Assembly (NCBI GenBank): GCA_021298155.1
Contig: JAJTEN010000016.1
Span: 1-55,017, forward strand
Length of the DNA stretch: 55,017 nt
Direction of reading: 5' to 3'
Origin: Sphingobacteriales bacterium
GTDB taxonomy: Bacteria > Bacteroidota > Bacteroidia > UKL13-3
Numbering within the stretch: position 1 is the first letter of the stretch; the number at the start of each line of letters is the position of its first letter. Of this stretch, positions 16,102 to 24,557 are shown one piece after another. Under the pieces are notes generated by a model. That model was not told the DNA's origin. It did no database searches and saw nothing but the letters and a program-made list of their open reading frames with translations. Made by a program: the position numbers and the translations under genes.

Positions 16102-18027
16102 ATGAAGAAAAATCTCCTAAAATCAATTGCAATTGTGGCAACTATGTTTGCTATAAATGCAAACGCGCAGGTGACGTTTATCGACAAGGTAAGTTCGGTA
16201 AATGTAACCACCAACATTTTGTACGATTCAAATGCAGCCGTGAATATCTTGGCTGGTCAGGTACCTGGGTTACCTCCTTTGTTTTCGAACAAATTAAGAT
16301 GTGATGTATACTCACCAGCTACTGTGAGTGGTAAAAAGCCATTAGTTATTTTGGCTCATACCGGTAGTTATTTGCCAGGTATTGTAAACAAGCAAACCAC
16401 AGGAACTCGCAAAGATAGCAGTATTGTGTTTTTAGCAAACGAATTAGCTGCAAGAGGCTATGTAGTAGCTGCAATTGATTATCGTTCTGGTTGGAATCCA
16501 ACTACTACCAATCAATCTGCTGCAACCGAACAATTATTAAAGGCAACTTACAGAGGTTTACAAGATGTAGGTAATGCAGTTCGTTTCTTTAGAGCGAATC
16601 AAAATACCTATGATATTGATACTGCTAAAATCATTATTGGTGGTCAAGGTACTGGTGGTTATATTTCATACGCTGCTGCTACTGTTAGCACAAGAGCTGA
16701 TATTGAAAGTAACTTAAAGTTCTTACGTAACGATTTATCTCCAATGGTAAGCATGGATACGTTGGGCGATTGGACTGGTTTAGGCGGTCTTCCAATGTTA
16801 AACTTTGGGGCAGATGCAAGTGTATCGAGCAAAGCACATATGACCTTCAATTTTGGTGGTGCAATGGGCGATACAGCTTGGATGAAAGCTACAAGTCTTC
16901 CAATTGTAAGCTTACAATGTACTAAAGATCCTTTTGCTCCATACAGAACAGGTAACGTTATTGTTCCTACAACTGGTATTACTGTAATTCCAAATGCAAG
17001 CGGAGCCGGACATGTTATCCCGAAAGCAAATGCTTCAGGTATTAACAATAAGCTAAATAGCGTATTGTACAACGACGCAATTAGTCAGCGTGCATTAACT
17101 GTTTCTAACAACGAAAACAACTTATTTGGTTTTGAATCATCTTTCCCATTTGAAAATTCTCCGTGGGAATGGTGGAATAGAGCTATTGTACAAGGAATTA
17201 CTGCAGTTCCTTATGCAGGTTCTCCAGCTTCTGCTCCATTTTTTGGTTTTATCCCTGCTAATGGTCGCGAAGCAGATTCATTATCTATGTTAACCAATCC
17301 TAATATGTCTGATGTAAAAGCAAAAGCCTACATCGATACGATTGCAAAATTTGTTGCGCCACGTATGGCAGTTCAATTTAACCTAGCTGGTTCTGCTACC
17401 TTAAACAATTTTGATTTAATTTCACCTGCAAGTGGCGCGTCTGTAACTATCTACGACAGTGCTGCTTTATTGGTAAATATTCGTTGGGCACATGCAAAGG
17501 TAGCCGGAGCTTCAGCTACATATAAATTCCAATTAGATTTAGCAACAGGTGATTTTAGTGATCCTGCTGTTGAAGTACCAGTAGGAGATTCTGATTCACT
17601 TGTACTTGATCAAGCTACAATTTGGGGATTATTAGATGATTTAGGAGCACCAGACAATACACCACTTCCATTGAAGTGGAGAGTTGTTGCCAATAATAGT
17701 TATTTTGGTAAAGTATCTAATACTGCATTCCCAATTAACTTAACTAAAAATGCACCTACTGGTGTGAGAGAGTTAAACTTACAAAACTTTGTAAAGGTAT
17801 TCCCTAACCCAGCAAAAGAATTGGTTAAGGTAAGCATGGATAATAGCAAAGCACCTATCCAATCTGTAGTAATCATGGATTTAATGGGTCGTGAAATTGC
17901 TGTTTTCAATAACATCAATGCACACCAAACAGAGTTAAACACTTCAAACTTAAACACTGGTATTTACATAATGAACATTGTAAACAACCAAGGTTCAGTT
18001 GCAAGTAAGCGTTTATCTATAAACTAA
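16102..18027 (+). CDS. Secreted alpha/beta-hydrolase-like protein with T9SS sorting domain, 641 aa
   Basis: Signal peptide (1-22, cleavage after NANA). Residues about 65-200 look like an esterase core: VILAHTGSYLPG (oxyanion region), AARGYVVAAIDYRSGW and IIIGGQGTGGYISY. In the last motif the GxSxG nucleophile position is Gly 183 (codon 16648-16650), so esterase activity is unlikely by the usual mechanism. Residues about 560-641 are a type A T9SS C-terminal domain (VFPNPAKELVKVSMDN, MDLMGREI, LNTGIYIMNI), directing export and surface anchoring. It has a strong terminator behind it. Role unknown; it could be a binding or structural pseudoenzyme. Confidence 0.85.
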   Translation: MKKNLLKSIAIVATMFAINANAQVTFIDKVSSVNVTTNILYDSNAAVNILAGQVPGLPPLFSNKLRCDVYSPATVSGKKPLVILAHTGSYLPGIVNKQTTGTRKDSSIVFLANELAARGYVVAAIDYRSGWNPTTTNQSAATEQLLKATYRGLQDVGNAVRFFRANQNTYDIDTAKIIIGGQGTGGYISYAAATVSTRADIESNLKFLRNDLSPMVSMDTLGDWTGLGGLPMLNFGADASVSSKAHMTFNFGGAMGDTAWMKATSLPIVSLQCTKDPFAPYRTGNVIVPTTGITVIPNASGAGHVIPKANASGINNKLNSVLYNDAISQRALTVSNNENNLFGFESSFPFENSPWEWWNRAIVQGITAVPYAGSPASAPFFGFIPANGREADSLSMLTNPNMSDVKAKAYIDTIAKFVAPRMAVQFNLAGSATLNNFDLISPASGASVTIYDSAALLVNIRWAHAKVAGASATYKFQLDLATGDFSDPAVEVPVGDSDSLVLDQATIWGLLDDLGAPDNTPLPLKWRVVANNSYFGKVSNTAFPINLTKNAPTGVRELNLQNFVKVFPNPAKELVKVSMDNSKAPIQSVVIMDLMGREIAVFNNINAHQTELNTSNLNTGIYIMNIVNNQGSVASKRLSIN

Positions 18028-18046
18028 TTAATTGTATTAATTGTAA

Positions 18047-18078
18047 AAGCCCTTCCCAAATCTGGGAAGGGCTTTTTT
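18047..18078 (+). terminator. Rho-independent terminator after the T9SS protein gene
   Basis: An 11-bp stem, AAGCCCTTCCC (18047-18057) with GGGAAGGGC and following T (18064-18074), loop AAATCT, then a run of six T to 18078. It lies 20 nt behind the stop codon of the T9SS protein and ends that transcript before the pterin dehydratase gene. Confidence 0.9.
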
Positions 18079-18099
18079 GTATCATTTATCCAACATTAT

Positions 18100-18339
18100 A
18101 TGACTCATACGAATTGGGAAATTATTGAAAACAAGCTCTGTAAAACCTATGTGTTTGAAGATTTTGCACATGCCATTTCTTGGATGGTAAAAGCTTCTTT
18201 TATGATAGAAAAAATAAATCATCATCCAGAATGGAGTAATGTATACAATAGGGTAGAAGTAAAACTGTGTACACATGATGCAGGAAATAAGATAACAGAA
18301 AAAGACAATCAGTTAGCTGAAATGTTGGATTTGATTTAA
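18100..18339 (+). CDS. 4a-hydroxytetrahydrobiopterin dehydratase (pterin carbinolamine dehydratase), 79 aa
   Basis: A short PCD/DCoH fold protein. The signature is EKINHHPEWSNVYNRVEVKL followed by THDAGNKITEKD: paired His for the active site, the N-V-x-V-x-L-x-T-H pattern and the closing D. It dehydrates 4a-hydroxytetrahydropterin made by aromatic amino acid hydroxylases. No hydroxylase is in the window. Somewhat shorter than the usual 95-110 aa at the N-terminus. The aat gene starts 4 nt after its stop, so the two are probably co-transcribed. Confidence 0.88.
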   Translation: MTHTNWEIIENKLCKTYVFEDFAHAISWMVKASFMIEKINHHPEWSNVYNRVEVKLCTHDAGNKITEKDNQLAEMLDLI

Positions 18340-18343
18340 TCAT

Positions 18344-18985
18344 ATGCATTTTGTGTTTGATGGTGTATTTCCTCATCCTGAGTTGGCCGATGAGGATGGA
18401 TTATTGGCTGTAGGCGGCGATTTATTGCCGCAAACCTTAGTGAATGCCTATCGCATAGGTGCTTATCCTTGGTTTAATGAGGAAGACCCCATTTTATGGT
18501 GGAATCCAGACCCAAGATTGGTTCTGTTTCCTGAGGAAATAAAGGTGAGTAAGAGTATGAAGCAGGTATTGAAAAAAGGCACCTTTTCCTATAGCATGAA
18601 TCAGCAATTTGAAGAGGTAATTCAGCAATGCAGAGATATCAGATTGTTGCAAGACGGCACTTGGATCAGCCATGAAATTGTTGATGCTTATACCAGAATG
18701 CATCATTTGGGCTTAGCACATTCTGTAGAGGTATGGGAAGCAAATGAGTTAGTTGGCGGATTTTACGGCATACAATTAGGGAAGGTGTTTTATGGTGAAA
18801 GTATGTTTAGTAAAGTAAGTAATGCCAGCAAAGCAGCCTTAATTTATTTCTGTTTACACGCCATGCAAGAAGGAATTAAGCTAATAGATTGCCAACAAAC
18901 CACTGCGCATTTACTGAGTATGGGAGCTAGAGAGATTACCAGAGCAGAGTTCTTGTTATTGCTAAATCAATATACAAGTGCTTAA
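18344..18985 (+). CDS. aat: Leucyl/phenylalanyl-tRNA--protein transferase, 213 aa
   Basis: Family motifs run through the protein: FPHPELADEDGLLAVGGDL, YRIGAYPWFNEEDPILWWNP, the HxLGLAHSVEVW block, GGFYGIQLGKVFYGESMFS and DCQQTTAHLLSMGAREI. Full family length. It transfers Leu or Phe to N-terminal Arg or Lys of proteins, making them ClpS/ClpAP substrates (N-degron pathway). It ends overlapping the convergent rodA stop by 4 nt. Confidence 0.95.
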   Translation: MHFVFDGVFPHPELADEDGLLAVGGDLLPQTLVNAYRIGAYPWFNEEDPILWWNPDPRLVLFPEEIKVSKSMKQVLKKGTFSYSMNQQFEEVIQQCRDIRLLQDGTWISHEIVDAYTRMHHLGLAHSVEVWEANELVGGFYGIQLGKVFYGESMFSKVSNASKAALIYFCLHAMQEGIKLIDCQQTTAHLLSMGAREITRAEFLLLLNQYTSA

Positions 18986-20256
18986 GAAAAGTTGCGCAAT
19001 TCATTTACACGGTTGGCATCAAGCCTAATAAAAATAAACAATAAAATTGTAAAGCTTAATAATGCTGAACCTCCATAGCTTATAAATGGCAAAGGGATAC
19101 CAATTACAGGCATTATACCTAGGGTCATACCAACATTGATTAAAAAGTGAAAGAATAAAATACTCACAACGCTATAGCCATATATTCTATTAAATTTTTG
19201 TCGCTGCCGTTCAGCCATCATGAGTAGCCGATAGAGCAAATAGATATAAAGCGAAACAAAAATAAGTGAACCCATAAATCCAAATTCTTCGCCAATGGTA
19301 CAGAAAATAAAATCTGTACTTTGTTCTGGAACAAACCTAAATTTATTTTGGGTTCCTTGTAAAAATCCCTTACCCCAAAAACCACCGCTACCTATGGCAA
19401 TTTTAGATTGTTGAACATTATATCCAGCCCCTTTTATATCTACCTCATTGCCCAATAATACATTAATTCTGGTTCGCTGATGTGCTTGCATCACATTTTC
19501 AAAAACATAATCAATACTGCTTACCATGGCACTAGCCAATATAACTACACCAATGGTTATTAAAATTAGTTGTTTGGTTCTACGCACAAAAAATAGGAAT
19601 AAACCAGCCAGTATAGTCAAGCCAACAATAATGTAAACTGGAGGAACGAGTAAGGCTAAAATAGAGATAACAATTAACATAAAACCTGCAGATAAGATCC
19701 AACCTGGCAGTCCTTCACGGTATAAAACAAAAATAAAAGAAGTAAATACAAGGGTTGATCCAGTTTCATTTTGAAGTAAAATGATGATCATCGGCAACAA
19801 AATTATCCCTGCCGAGAGGAGTTGTATTTTCCTGTCTTTTTCATAGTTAACATTATAGCCACTTAAATAGCGGGCTAATGCAAGTGCAGTTCCAAACTTT
19901 GCAAATTCTGCCGGTTGCATTCTAAAACTACCAATTTCAATCCAACTTGAGGAACCCTTTACGGTTGTACCGGCTGCCAATACAGCAATAAGAAGGAGTA
20001 TACTTATTCCGTAAATGGGGTAAGCAAAAGCGTAGAAAAATTTTTCATCTACCAAGAGAATCATTAACCCAACAAAAGACGAAATGCCAATCCAAATTAA
20101 TTGTTTACCGTAGTTTTCAGATGTGTCCCAGATATTGGGATTGGTTTCTTTGAATACAGAGGCATACACGCACAATAGACCTACTATTACCAAAAAATAA
20201 TAGAGTGCTAAAGTTATCCAATCAATTCTACTTGGTTTTGAATCTGGCGCTATCAT
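18982..20256 (-). CDS. rodA: Rod-shape peptidoglycan polymerase RodA, 424 aa
   Basis: A SEDS family membrane protein with about ten helices. Visible hallmarks: the WIEIGSFRMQPAEFAKFGTA block, the large periplasmic loop with GSGGFWGKGFLQGTQNKF and VPEQSTDFIFCTIGEEFG, and the C-terminal GIPLPFISYGGSALLSF. It polymerises glycan strands together with PBP2, whose gene (mrdA) overlaps its start by 29 nt on the same strand. Last gene of the mre/mrd cluster. Confidence 0.95.
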   Translation of the reverse strand: MIAPDSKPSRIDWITLALYYFLVIVGLLCVYASVFKETNPNIWDTSENYGKQLIWIGISSFVGLMILLVDEKFFYAFAYPIYGISILLLIAVLAAGTTVKGSSSWIEIGSFRMQPAEFAKFGTALALARYLSGYNVNYEKDRKIQLLSAGIILLPMIIILLQNETGSTLVFTSFIFVLYREGLPGWILSAGFMLIVISILALLVPPVYIIVGLTILAGLFLFFVRRTKQLILITIGVVILASAMVSSIDYVFENVMQAHQRTRINVLLGNEVDIKGAGYNVQQSKIAIGSGGFWGKGFLQGTQNKFRFVPEQSTDFIFCTIGEEFGFMGSLIFVSLYIYLLYRLLMMAERQRQKFNRIYGYSVVSILFFHFLINVGMTLGIMPVIGIPLPFISYGGSALLSFTILLFIFIRLDANRVNELRNFS

Positions 20257-22066
20257 TTCTGTGGGTTAAGTTTCCGTTCAACATTCTTTCCAATAAGGCT
20301 TTGCGGGTATCATGTTTTCCTGTAAGGTATTGTTCCATCATTAAGCTGGCAATAGGAGCAGCCCATGTAGCGCCAAATCCAGAATTTTCTACTACAACGG
20401 CAATAGCAATTTTAGGATTATGTTTTGGGGCAAAGGCAAAGAAAATAGAGTGGTCTTTTCCGTGCGGGTTTTGAGCTGTACCTGTTTTACCACAAATCTC
20501 AATTCCAGGAATTTTCGCAATTCTAGCTGTACCATTTTCTATTACATCTTGCATTCCATCAATTACCACAGGGAAGTAGCTGGTGTCTATTGTTGTCCAG
20601 TTTTTAGTAGTATACTTGGGATTTGGGTTGGCGCGGTGATTGATTTTTTTAACTATGTGTGGGGTATAAAAATATCCTCTATTGGCAATTGCAGCTGTTG
20701 CATTAGCCATTTGAAGGGGTGTAATACCCAACTCTCCTTGTCCGATACCCATTGAAATTGTTGTTAAAGCTTGCCAACGATACCTGCCATAAATTTTATC
20801 AAAGTAGGTTGCTTTTTTTAGTACACCTTGTCCCTCACCAAATAAATCTATCCCTAAGGCTTGACCCATTCCAAAACTATAGGCGTGTTTGTAGAACGAT
20901 GTGTAGGCATCTTCAACATGCTTATATTTTGGATTGTTTATGATTGAACGGTAAACCTGACAAAAATAGGCATTACAACTAACGGCTATAGCACCTCTGA
21001 GCGCCAAAGGTGAGCTATGCGGATGGCAACCTACAAAAAGGTATCCATGGTTACACCCATAAGTAGTATTTGAGTTCAATACTTTTTCTTGCTGCCCCAT
21101 TAAACTAACAATTACCTTAAAAATGGATCCTGGCGGGTATGGGGCAGAAATAGGCCTATTAAATAAAGGTTTACTTGGGTCCTTCAATAGCTCCATATAT
21201 CTGTTACCACGTTCTCTTCCCACCATTAAATTGGGGTCGTATGAAGGAGAACTTACCAGTGCCAATACTTCACCTGTTCTTGGTTCAATGGCAACTACAC
21301 TTCCTGTTTTATTTTGAAGTAGGGCCTCACCCAAGGCTTGTAACTCTTGATCAATACTTAAATGTATGTCTTTACCAGCGGTGGCTGCCGTATCAAATTC
21401 TCCGTTTTTATAGCGCCCCTGAGTTCTATTTTTACTGTCTACCAAAACATAGCGTGTACCTTTTATACCACCTAAATCTTTTTCATAGATTCGCTCTACA
21501 CCGCTAATTCCAATAAAATCACCCATTCGGTAATAGCCATCACTTTTTTCAATATCCTTATCAGTAACCTCGCCAATATACCCCATAACATGAGCAGCAT
21601 TGTTGTGCTTATATTTTCTGTCGGTTCTTACTTCAACAAAGAATCCTTGAAAATCGAATAGTTTTTCTTGAAATGCCGCATAAGTGGGAATGGTAATTTG
21701 CCTTTGAAACACAATTGGCTTCCATTTGCTATAGCCTTTTTGCCTTTTTAACCGGGCGAAGGTGGCAATAAATTCTTCTTTACTAATATTGAGTACCTTG
21801 CAAAATTCAAGGGTATCTAAGTTTTTAACCTGATCTGGAATAACAGATAAATCATAGATGGCATCATTGTATACCAAAAGCTCTCCATTTCTATCGTATA
21901 TAAGTCCACGTGCAGGGTAAATGGTTTGCTCTTGTAATACATTGTTTTGGGCATAAAAAACATAGCTAGAATCTACAACTTGAAGATAGAATAGCCTCAC
22001 AATATATATCAGCGCTACACTAATAAAAATAATGAGCAAAGTTTTTTGTTTGATACTACTATTCAT
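20228..22066 (-). CDS. mrdA: Penicillin-binding protein 2, elongasome transpeptidase, 612 aa
   Basis: A single N-terminal membrane anchor (about 9-28), pedestal/dimerisation region beginning PARGLIYDRNGELLVYNDA, and a transpeptidase domain with SxxK at Ser 314-Lys 317 (PPGSIFK), SCN at 363-365 and KTGT at 527-530. It cross-links lateral wall peptidoglycan in the Rod complex with RodA and MreBCD. MreD ends immediately upstream (stop and start adjacent at 22066/22067). Bacteroidota length and domain order are normal. Confidence 0.96.
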   Translation of the reverse strand: MNSSIKQKTLLIIFISVALIYIVRLFYLQVVDSSYVFYAQNNVLQEQTIYPARGLIYDRNGELLVYNDAIYDLSVIPDQVKNLDTLEFCKVLNISKEEFIATFARLKRQKGYSKWKPIVFQRQITIPTYAAFQEKLFDFQGFFVEVRTDRKYKHNNAAHVMGYIGEVTDKDIEKSDGYYRMGDFIGISGVERIYEKDLGGIKGTRYVLVDSKNRTQGRYKNGEFDTAATAGKDIHLSIDQELQALGEALLQNKTGSVVAIEPRTGEVLALVSSPSYDPNLMVGRERGNRYMELLKDPSKPLFNRPISAPYPPGSIFKVIVSLMGQQEKVLNSNTTYGCNHGYLFVGCHPHSSPLALRGAIAVSCNAYFCQVYRSIINNPKYKHVEDAYTSFYKHAYSFGMGQALGIDLFGEGQGVLKKATYFDKIYGRYRWQALTTISMGIGQGELGITPLQMANATAAIANRGYFYTPHIVKKINHRANPNPKYTTKNWTTIDTSYFPVVIDGMQDVIENGTARIAKIPGIEICGKTGTAQNPHGKDHSIFFAFAPKHNPKIAIAVVVENSGFGATWAAPIASLMMEQYLTGKHDTRKALLERMLNGNLTHRNDSARFKTK

Positions 22067-22585
22067 TTATCTGCTTTCTTTATTTCGGTAGAATAAAAGC
22101 TGACTAATCACAATAATAAGCACACTAAATAAAGTGCTTGATAATATTCTGAAAAATGTTCTAAAGAATTCACTCAAGCTATAAATTTCTAAGTAAAACA
22201 AAACGGTATGGTGCAACAAGGTAAGCAGCAAGGTATAAAATGTGAACCAAGCGAATCCTTTTTTTGCCAATGATGGAGCAATTTGTTTTTCAAAATCTTC
22301 TTTACTACAAGCAAAGGATAGATAGAAACTTCTAAAATATCCAACAAATCCTGAAGCAGCCATGTGTAGTCCGGGTGTGCTGCTAAAAGTATCCATAAGT
22401 AATCCAATGAAAAAGGATAAGATTACCACTAGCCATGGTTTCATGGTAACTGGCAAGGTTAAAATGAAGATGATATAAATATATGGATTGATATAGGTGT
22501 TCAATTCAATATTATTGATCACCAATAATTGGATCAAAATAATGAATATTAGTTTTGCGATATATTTAAAAAAATCAATGATCAC
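22067..22585 (-). CDS. mreD: Rod shape-determining protein MreD, 172 aa
   Basis: A small polytopic membrane protein with five or so helices (IIDFFKYIAKLIFIILIQLL at the start), with the conserved GLLMDTFSSTPGLHMAASGF segment. Position between mreC (11-nt overlap) and mrdA is the decisive evidence, since MreD sequences are poorly conserved. It couples MreC and MreB to the wall synthesis enzymes. Confidence 0.92.
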   Translation of the reverse strand: MIIDFFKYIAKLIFIILIQLLVINNIELNTYINPYIYIIFILTLPVTMKPWLVVILSFFIGLLMDTFSSTPGLHMAASGFVGYFRSFYLSFACSKEDFEKQIAPSLAKKGFAWFTFYTLLLTLLHHTVLFYLEIYSLSEFFRTFFRILSSTLFSVLIIVISQLLFYRNKESR

Positions 22586-23408
22586 CTTTTAAATTATTTT
22601 GAAGCATTTCTTGCTCCCCTTTAAAAATATTGCGTATAACATAAACGTTTTTAAGTGTAGAAAAATCTGTATATAATTCAACCTTTATAGCATGAAAATT
22701 ATCACCGGCATCTATGCTATGCGCATATACTTTTCCAACAGGTAATCCTTGTGGAAAGAGCATAGAAAAATTACTTGTTACAACTTCGTCATTGGTGCTG
22801 AGTGGTACATGTTTATTTACATACTTTAAGCTTGAAAATTTAGGATTATCTCCATTCCATTCTAAAGAACCAAAAGCATTGTTCTTTTGAATCATACAAC
22901 TAATTTTTGTATTGGCATTTAAAGCAGAGCGTATGGTTGAGAAATGTTCGGAAACACTTGTTACAATTCCAACAATGCCGTTGCTACTAATTACACCCAT
23001 ATCTGGTTTTATGCCATGTAATCTACCTTTATCTATGGTTATATAATTATTTCTTTTGCCTACAGAGTTATTTACCACATTGGCAGAGATGTATTCATAC
23101 TGTTGCTTGTATAGCGTATCGTTAATAGATGTTTGGGTAAATCCATTTTGGTAATAGGCATTTAACATTTGCGAGCGTAAGCGAGCATTTTCTGCCATCA
23201 AGCTATCGTTAATATTGCGTAATCCAAAGTAATTGGTGGTGCTATTAACGGTTTCATAAAAACCACTAGCAAATCCTCCCGTAACATTTAAAAAGCTAGC
23301 GCGTTGGTAATGGTTGTATTGATATAAAACTACAAATGAAAACAGTTCAAGTGTAAAGAAGAGAATGAAGGTATAATACTTGTAAAAAAAGAATATCAGG
23401 TTTCTCAT
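22575..23408 (-). CDS. mreC: Rod shape-determining protein MreC, 277 aa
   Basis: One N-terminal membrane helix (FILFFTLELFSFVVLYQY), a coiled-coil segment (INDSLMAENARLRSQML) and the beta-rich periplasmic domain with NYITIDKGRLHGIKPDMGVI and GIVGIVTSVSEHFSTIRSAL. It scaffolds the elongasome and activates PBP2. It overlaps mreD by 11 nt and follows mreB by 47 nt on the same strand. Confidence 0.95.
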   Translation of the reverse strand: MRNLIFFFYKYYTFILFFTLELFSFVVLYQYNHYQRASFLNVTGGFASGFYETVNSTTNYFGLRNINDSLMAENARLRSQMLNAYYQNGFTQTSINDTLYKQQYEYISANVVNNSVGKRNNYITIDKGRLHGIKPDMGVISSNGIVGIVTSVSEHFSTIRSALNANTKISCMIQKNNAFGSLEWNGDNPKFSSLKYVNKHVPLSTNDEVVTSNFSMLFPQGLPVGKVYAHSIDAGDNFHAIKVELYTDFSTLKNVYVIRNIFKGEQEMLQNNLKGDH

Positions 23409-23455
23409 GTCTTCTTTTAATTCCTATGCGTTTTGGTTTGAACCAAAATTTGGTT

Positions 23456-24478
23456 TTATGTCATTAAGAATTTATGATTGCTCAAATTCTTCAAGGCCAT
23501 GCCTGTTCCCCTAACTACAGCTCTGAGCGGATCTTCTGCTACGTGAACAGGTAATTTAGTTTTGGTTGCGATGCGTTTATCTAGGCCCCTTAACAATGCT
23601 CCTCCACCTGTTAAGTATAATCCAGTTGAATAAATATCAGCCGATAATTCTGGAGGGGTAAGTTCAAGTGCCCTTAAAATAGCTTCTTCAATTTTTGAGA
23701 TAGATTTATCTAATGCAGAAGCAATTTCAGAGTAACTCACTGTTATTTGTTTTGGAATACCTGTCATCAAATCTCGCCCATTAACAGCAAAATCTGGTGG
23801 TGGATTATCTAACTCTGGAAGCGCGGCACCTACTTCAATTTTTATTCTTTCAGCAGTGCGTTCCCCAACTAATAAATTATGTTGTCTGCGCATATAATCC
23901 AAAATATCTTCTGTAAATTCATCACCAGCAACACGAATAGATTGGTCGCACACGATACCTGCTAAGGCAATAACTGCAATTTCTGTAGTACCACCTCCAA
24001 TATCAATAATCATATTACCCATTGGTTCAAACACATCAATACCAATACCAATAGCGGCGGCCATGGGCTCATGAATCAGGTATACTTCTTTTGCGCCAGC
24101 TCTTTCTGCAGAATCTTTTACTGCACGTTTTTCAACTTCTGTAATACCAGATGGGATACAGATAACCATTCGCTGTTGCGGTTTAATTAATTTACTTGTT
24201 TTAGGGATCATGTCTATCATTCCCCTAATCATATGCTCTGCGGCTTGAAAATCGGCAATTACTCCGTCTTTTAACGGACGAATGGTTTTGATATCTTCAT
24301 GCACTTTACCATGCATTTGTTGAGCCTGACTCCCCACTGCAATTACGTTGCCGTTTCTGCGATTGATAGCAATAATAGATGGTTCATCTACAACTACTTG
24401 ATCTTTATGTATAATTAGCGTGTTGGCCGTTCCTAGGTCAATGGCTAAGTCTTGTGTTAAAAAGCTAAATGCGCCCAT
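23456..24478 (-). CDS. mreB: Actin-like cell-shape protein MreB, 340 aa
   Basis: Actin/Hsp70 ATPase fold with phosphate loop 1 DLGTANTLI, IPSGITEVEKRAVKDSAERA, phosphate loop 2 NMIIDIGGGTTEIAVI, and TGGGALLRGLDKRI. Membrane-associated filaments orient lateral wall growth. It heads the minus-strand group mreB-mreC-mreD-mrdA-rodA, with purH 79 nt upstream, an order common in Bacteroidota. Presence of the whole set implies a rod-shaped cell. Confidence 0.97.
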   Translation of the reverse strand: MGAFSFLTQDLAIDLGTANTLIIHKDQVVVDEPSIIAINRRNGNVIAVGSQAQQMHGKVHEDIKTIRPLKDGVIADFQAAEHMIRGMIDMIPKTSKLIKPQQRMVICIPSGITEVEKRAVKDSAERAGAKEVYLIHEPMAAAIGIGIDVFEPMGNMIIDIGGGTTEIAVIALAGIVCDQSIRVAGDEFTEDILDYMRRQHNLLVGERTAERIKIEVGAALPELDNPPPDFAVNGRDLMTGIPKQITVSYSEIASALDKSISKIEEAILRALELTPPELSADIYSTGLYLTGGGALLRGLDKRIATKTKLPVHVAEDPLRAVVRGTGMALKNLSNHKFLMT

Positions 24479-24557
24479 GAAATTCTTATTCTCTTAAACA
24501 AAGTTGTTTCTCATGCAAAATAATAATATTTTGAATAAAAGAAGGTATTGTTTATAA

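Noticed and set aside
13239-18027. SusC/SusD utilisation locus
   Set aside because: No SusD-like lipoprotein follows the receptor; the partner is a T9SS alpha/beta-hydrolase-like protein.
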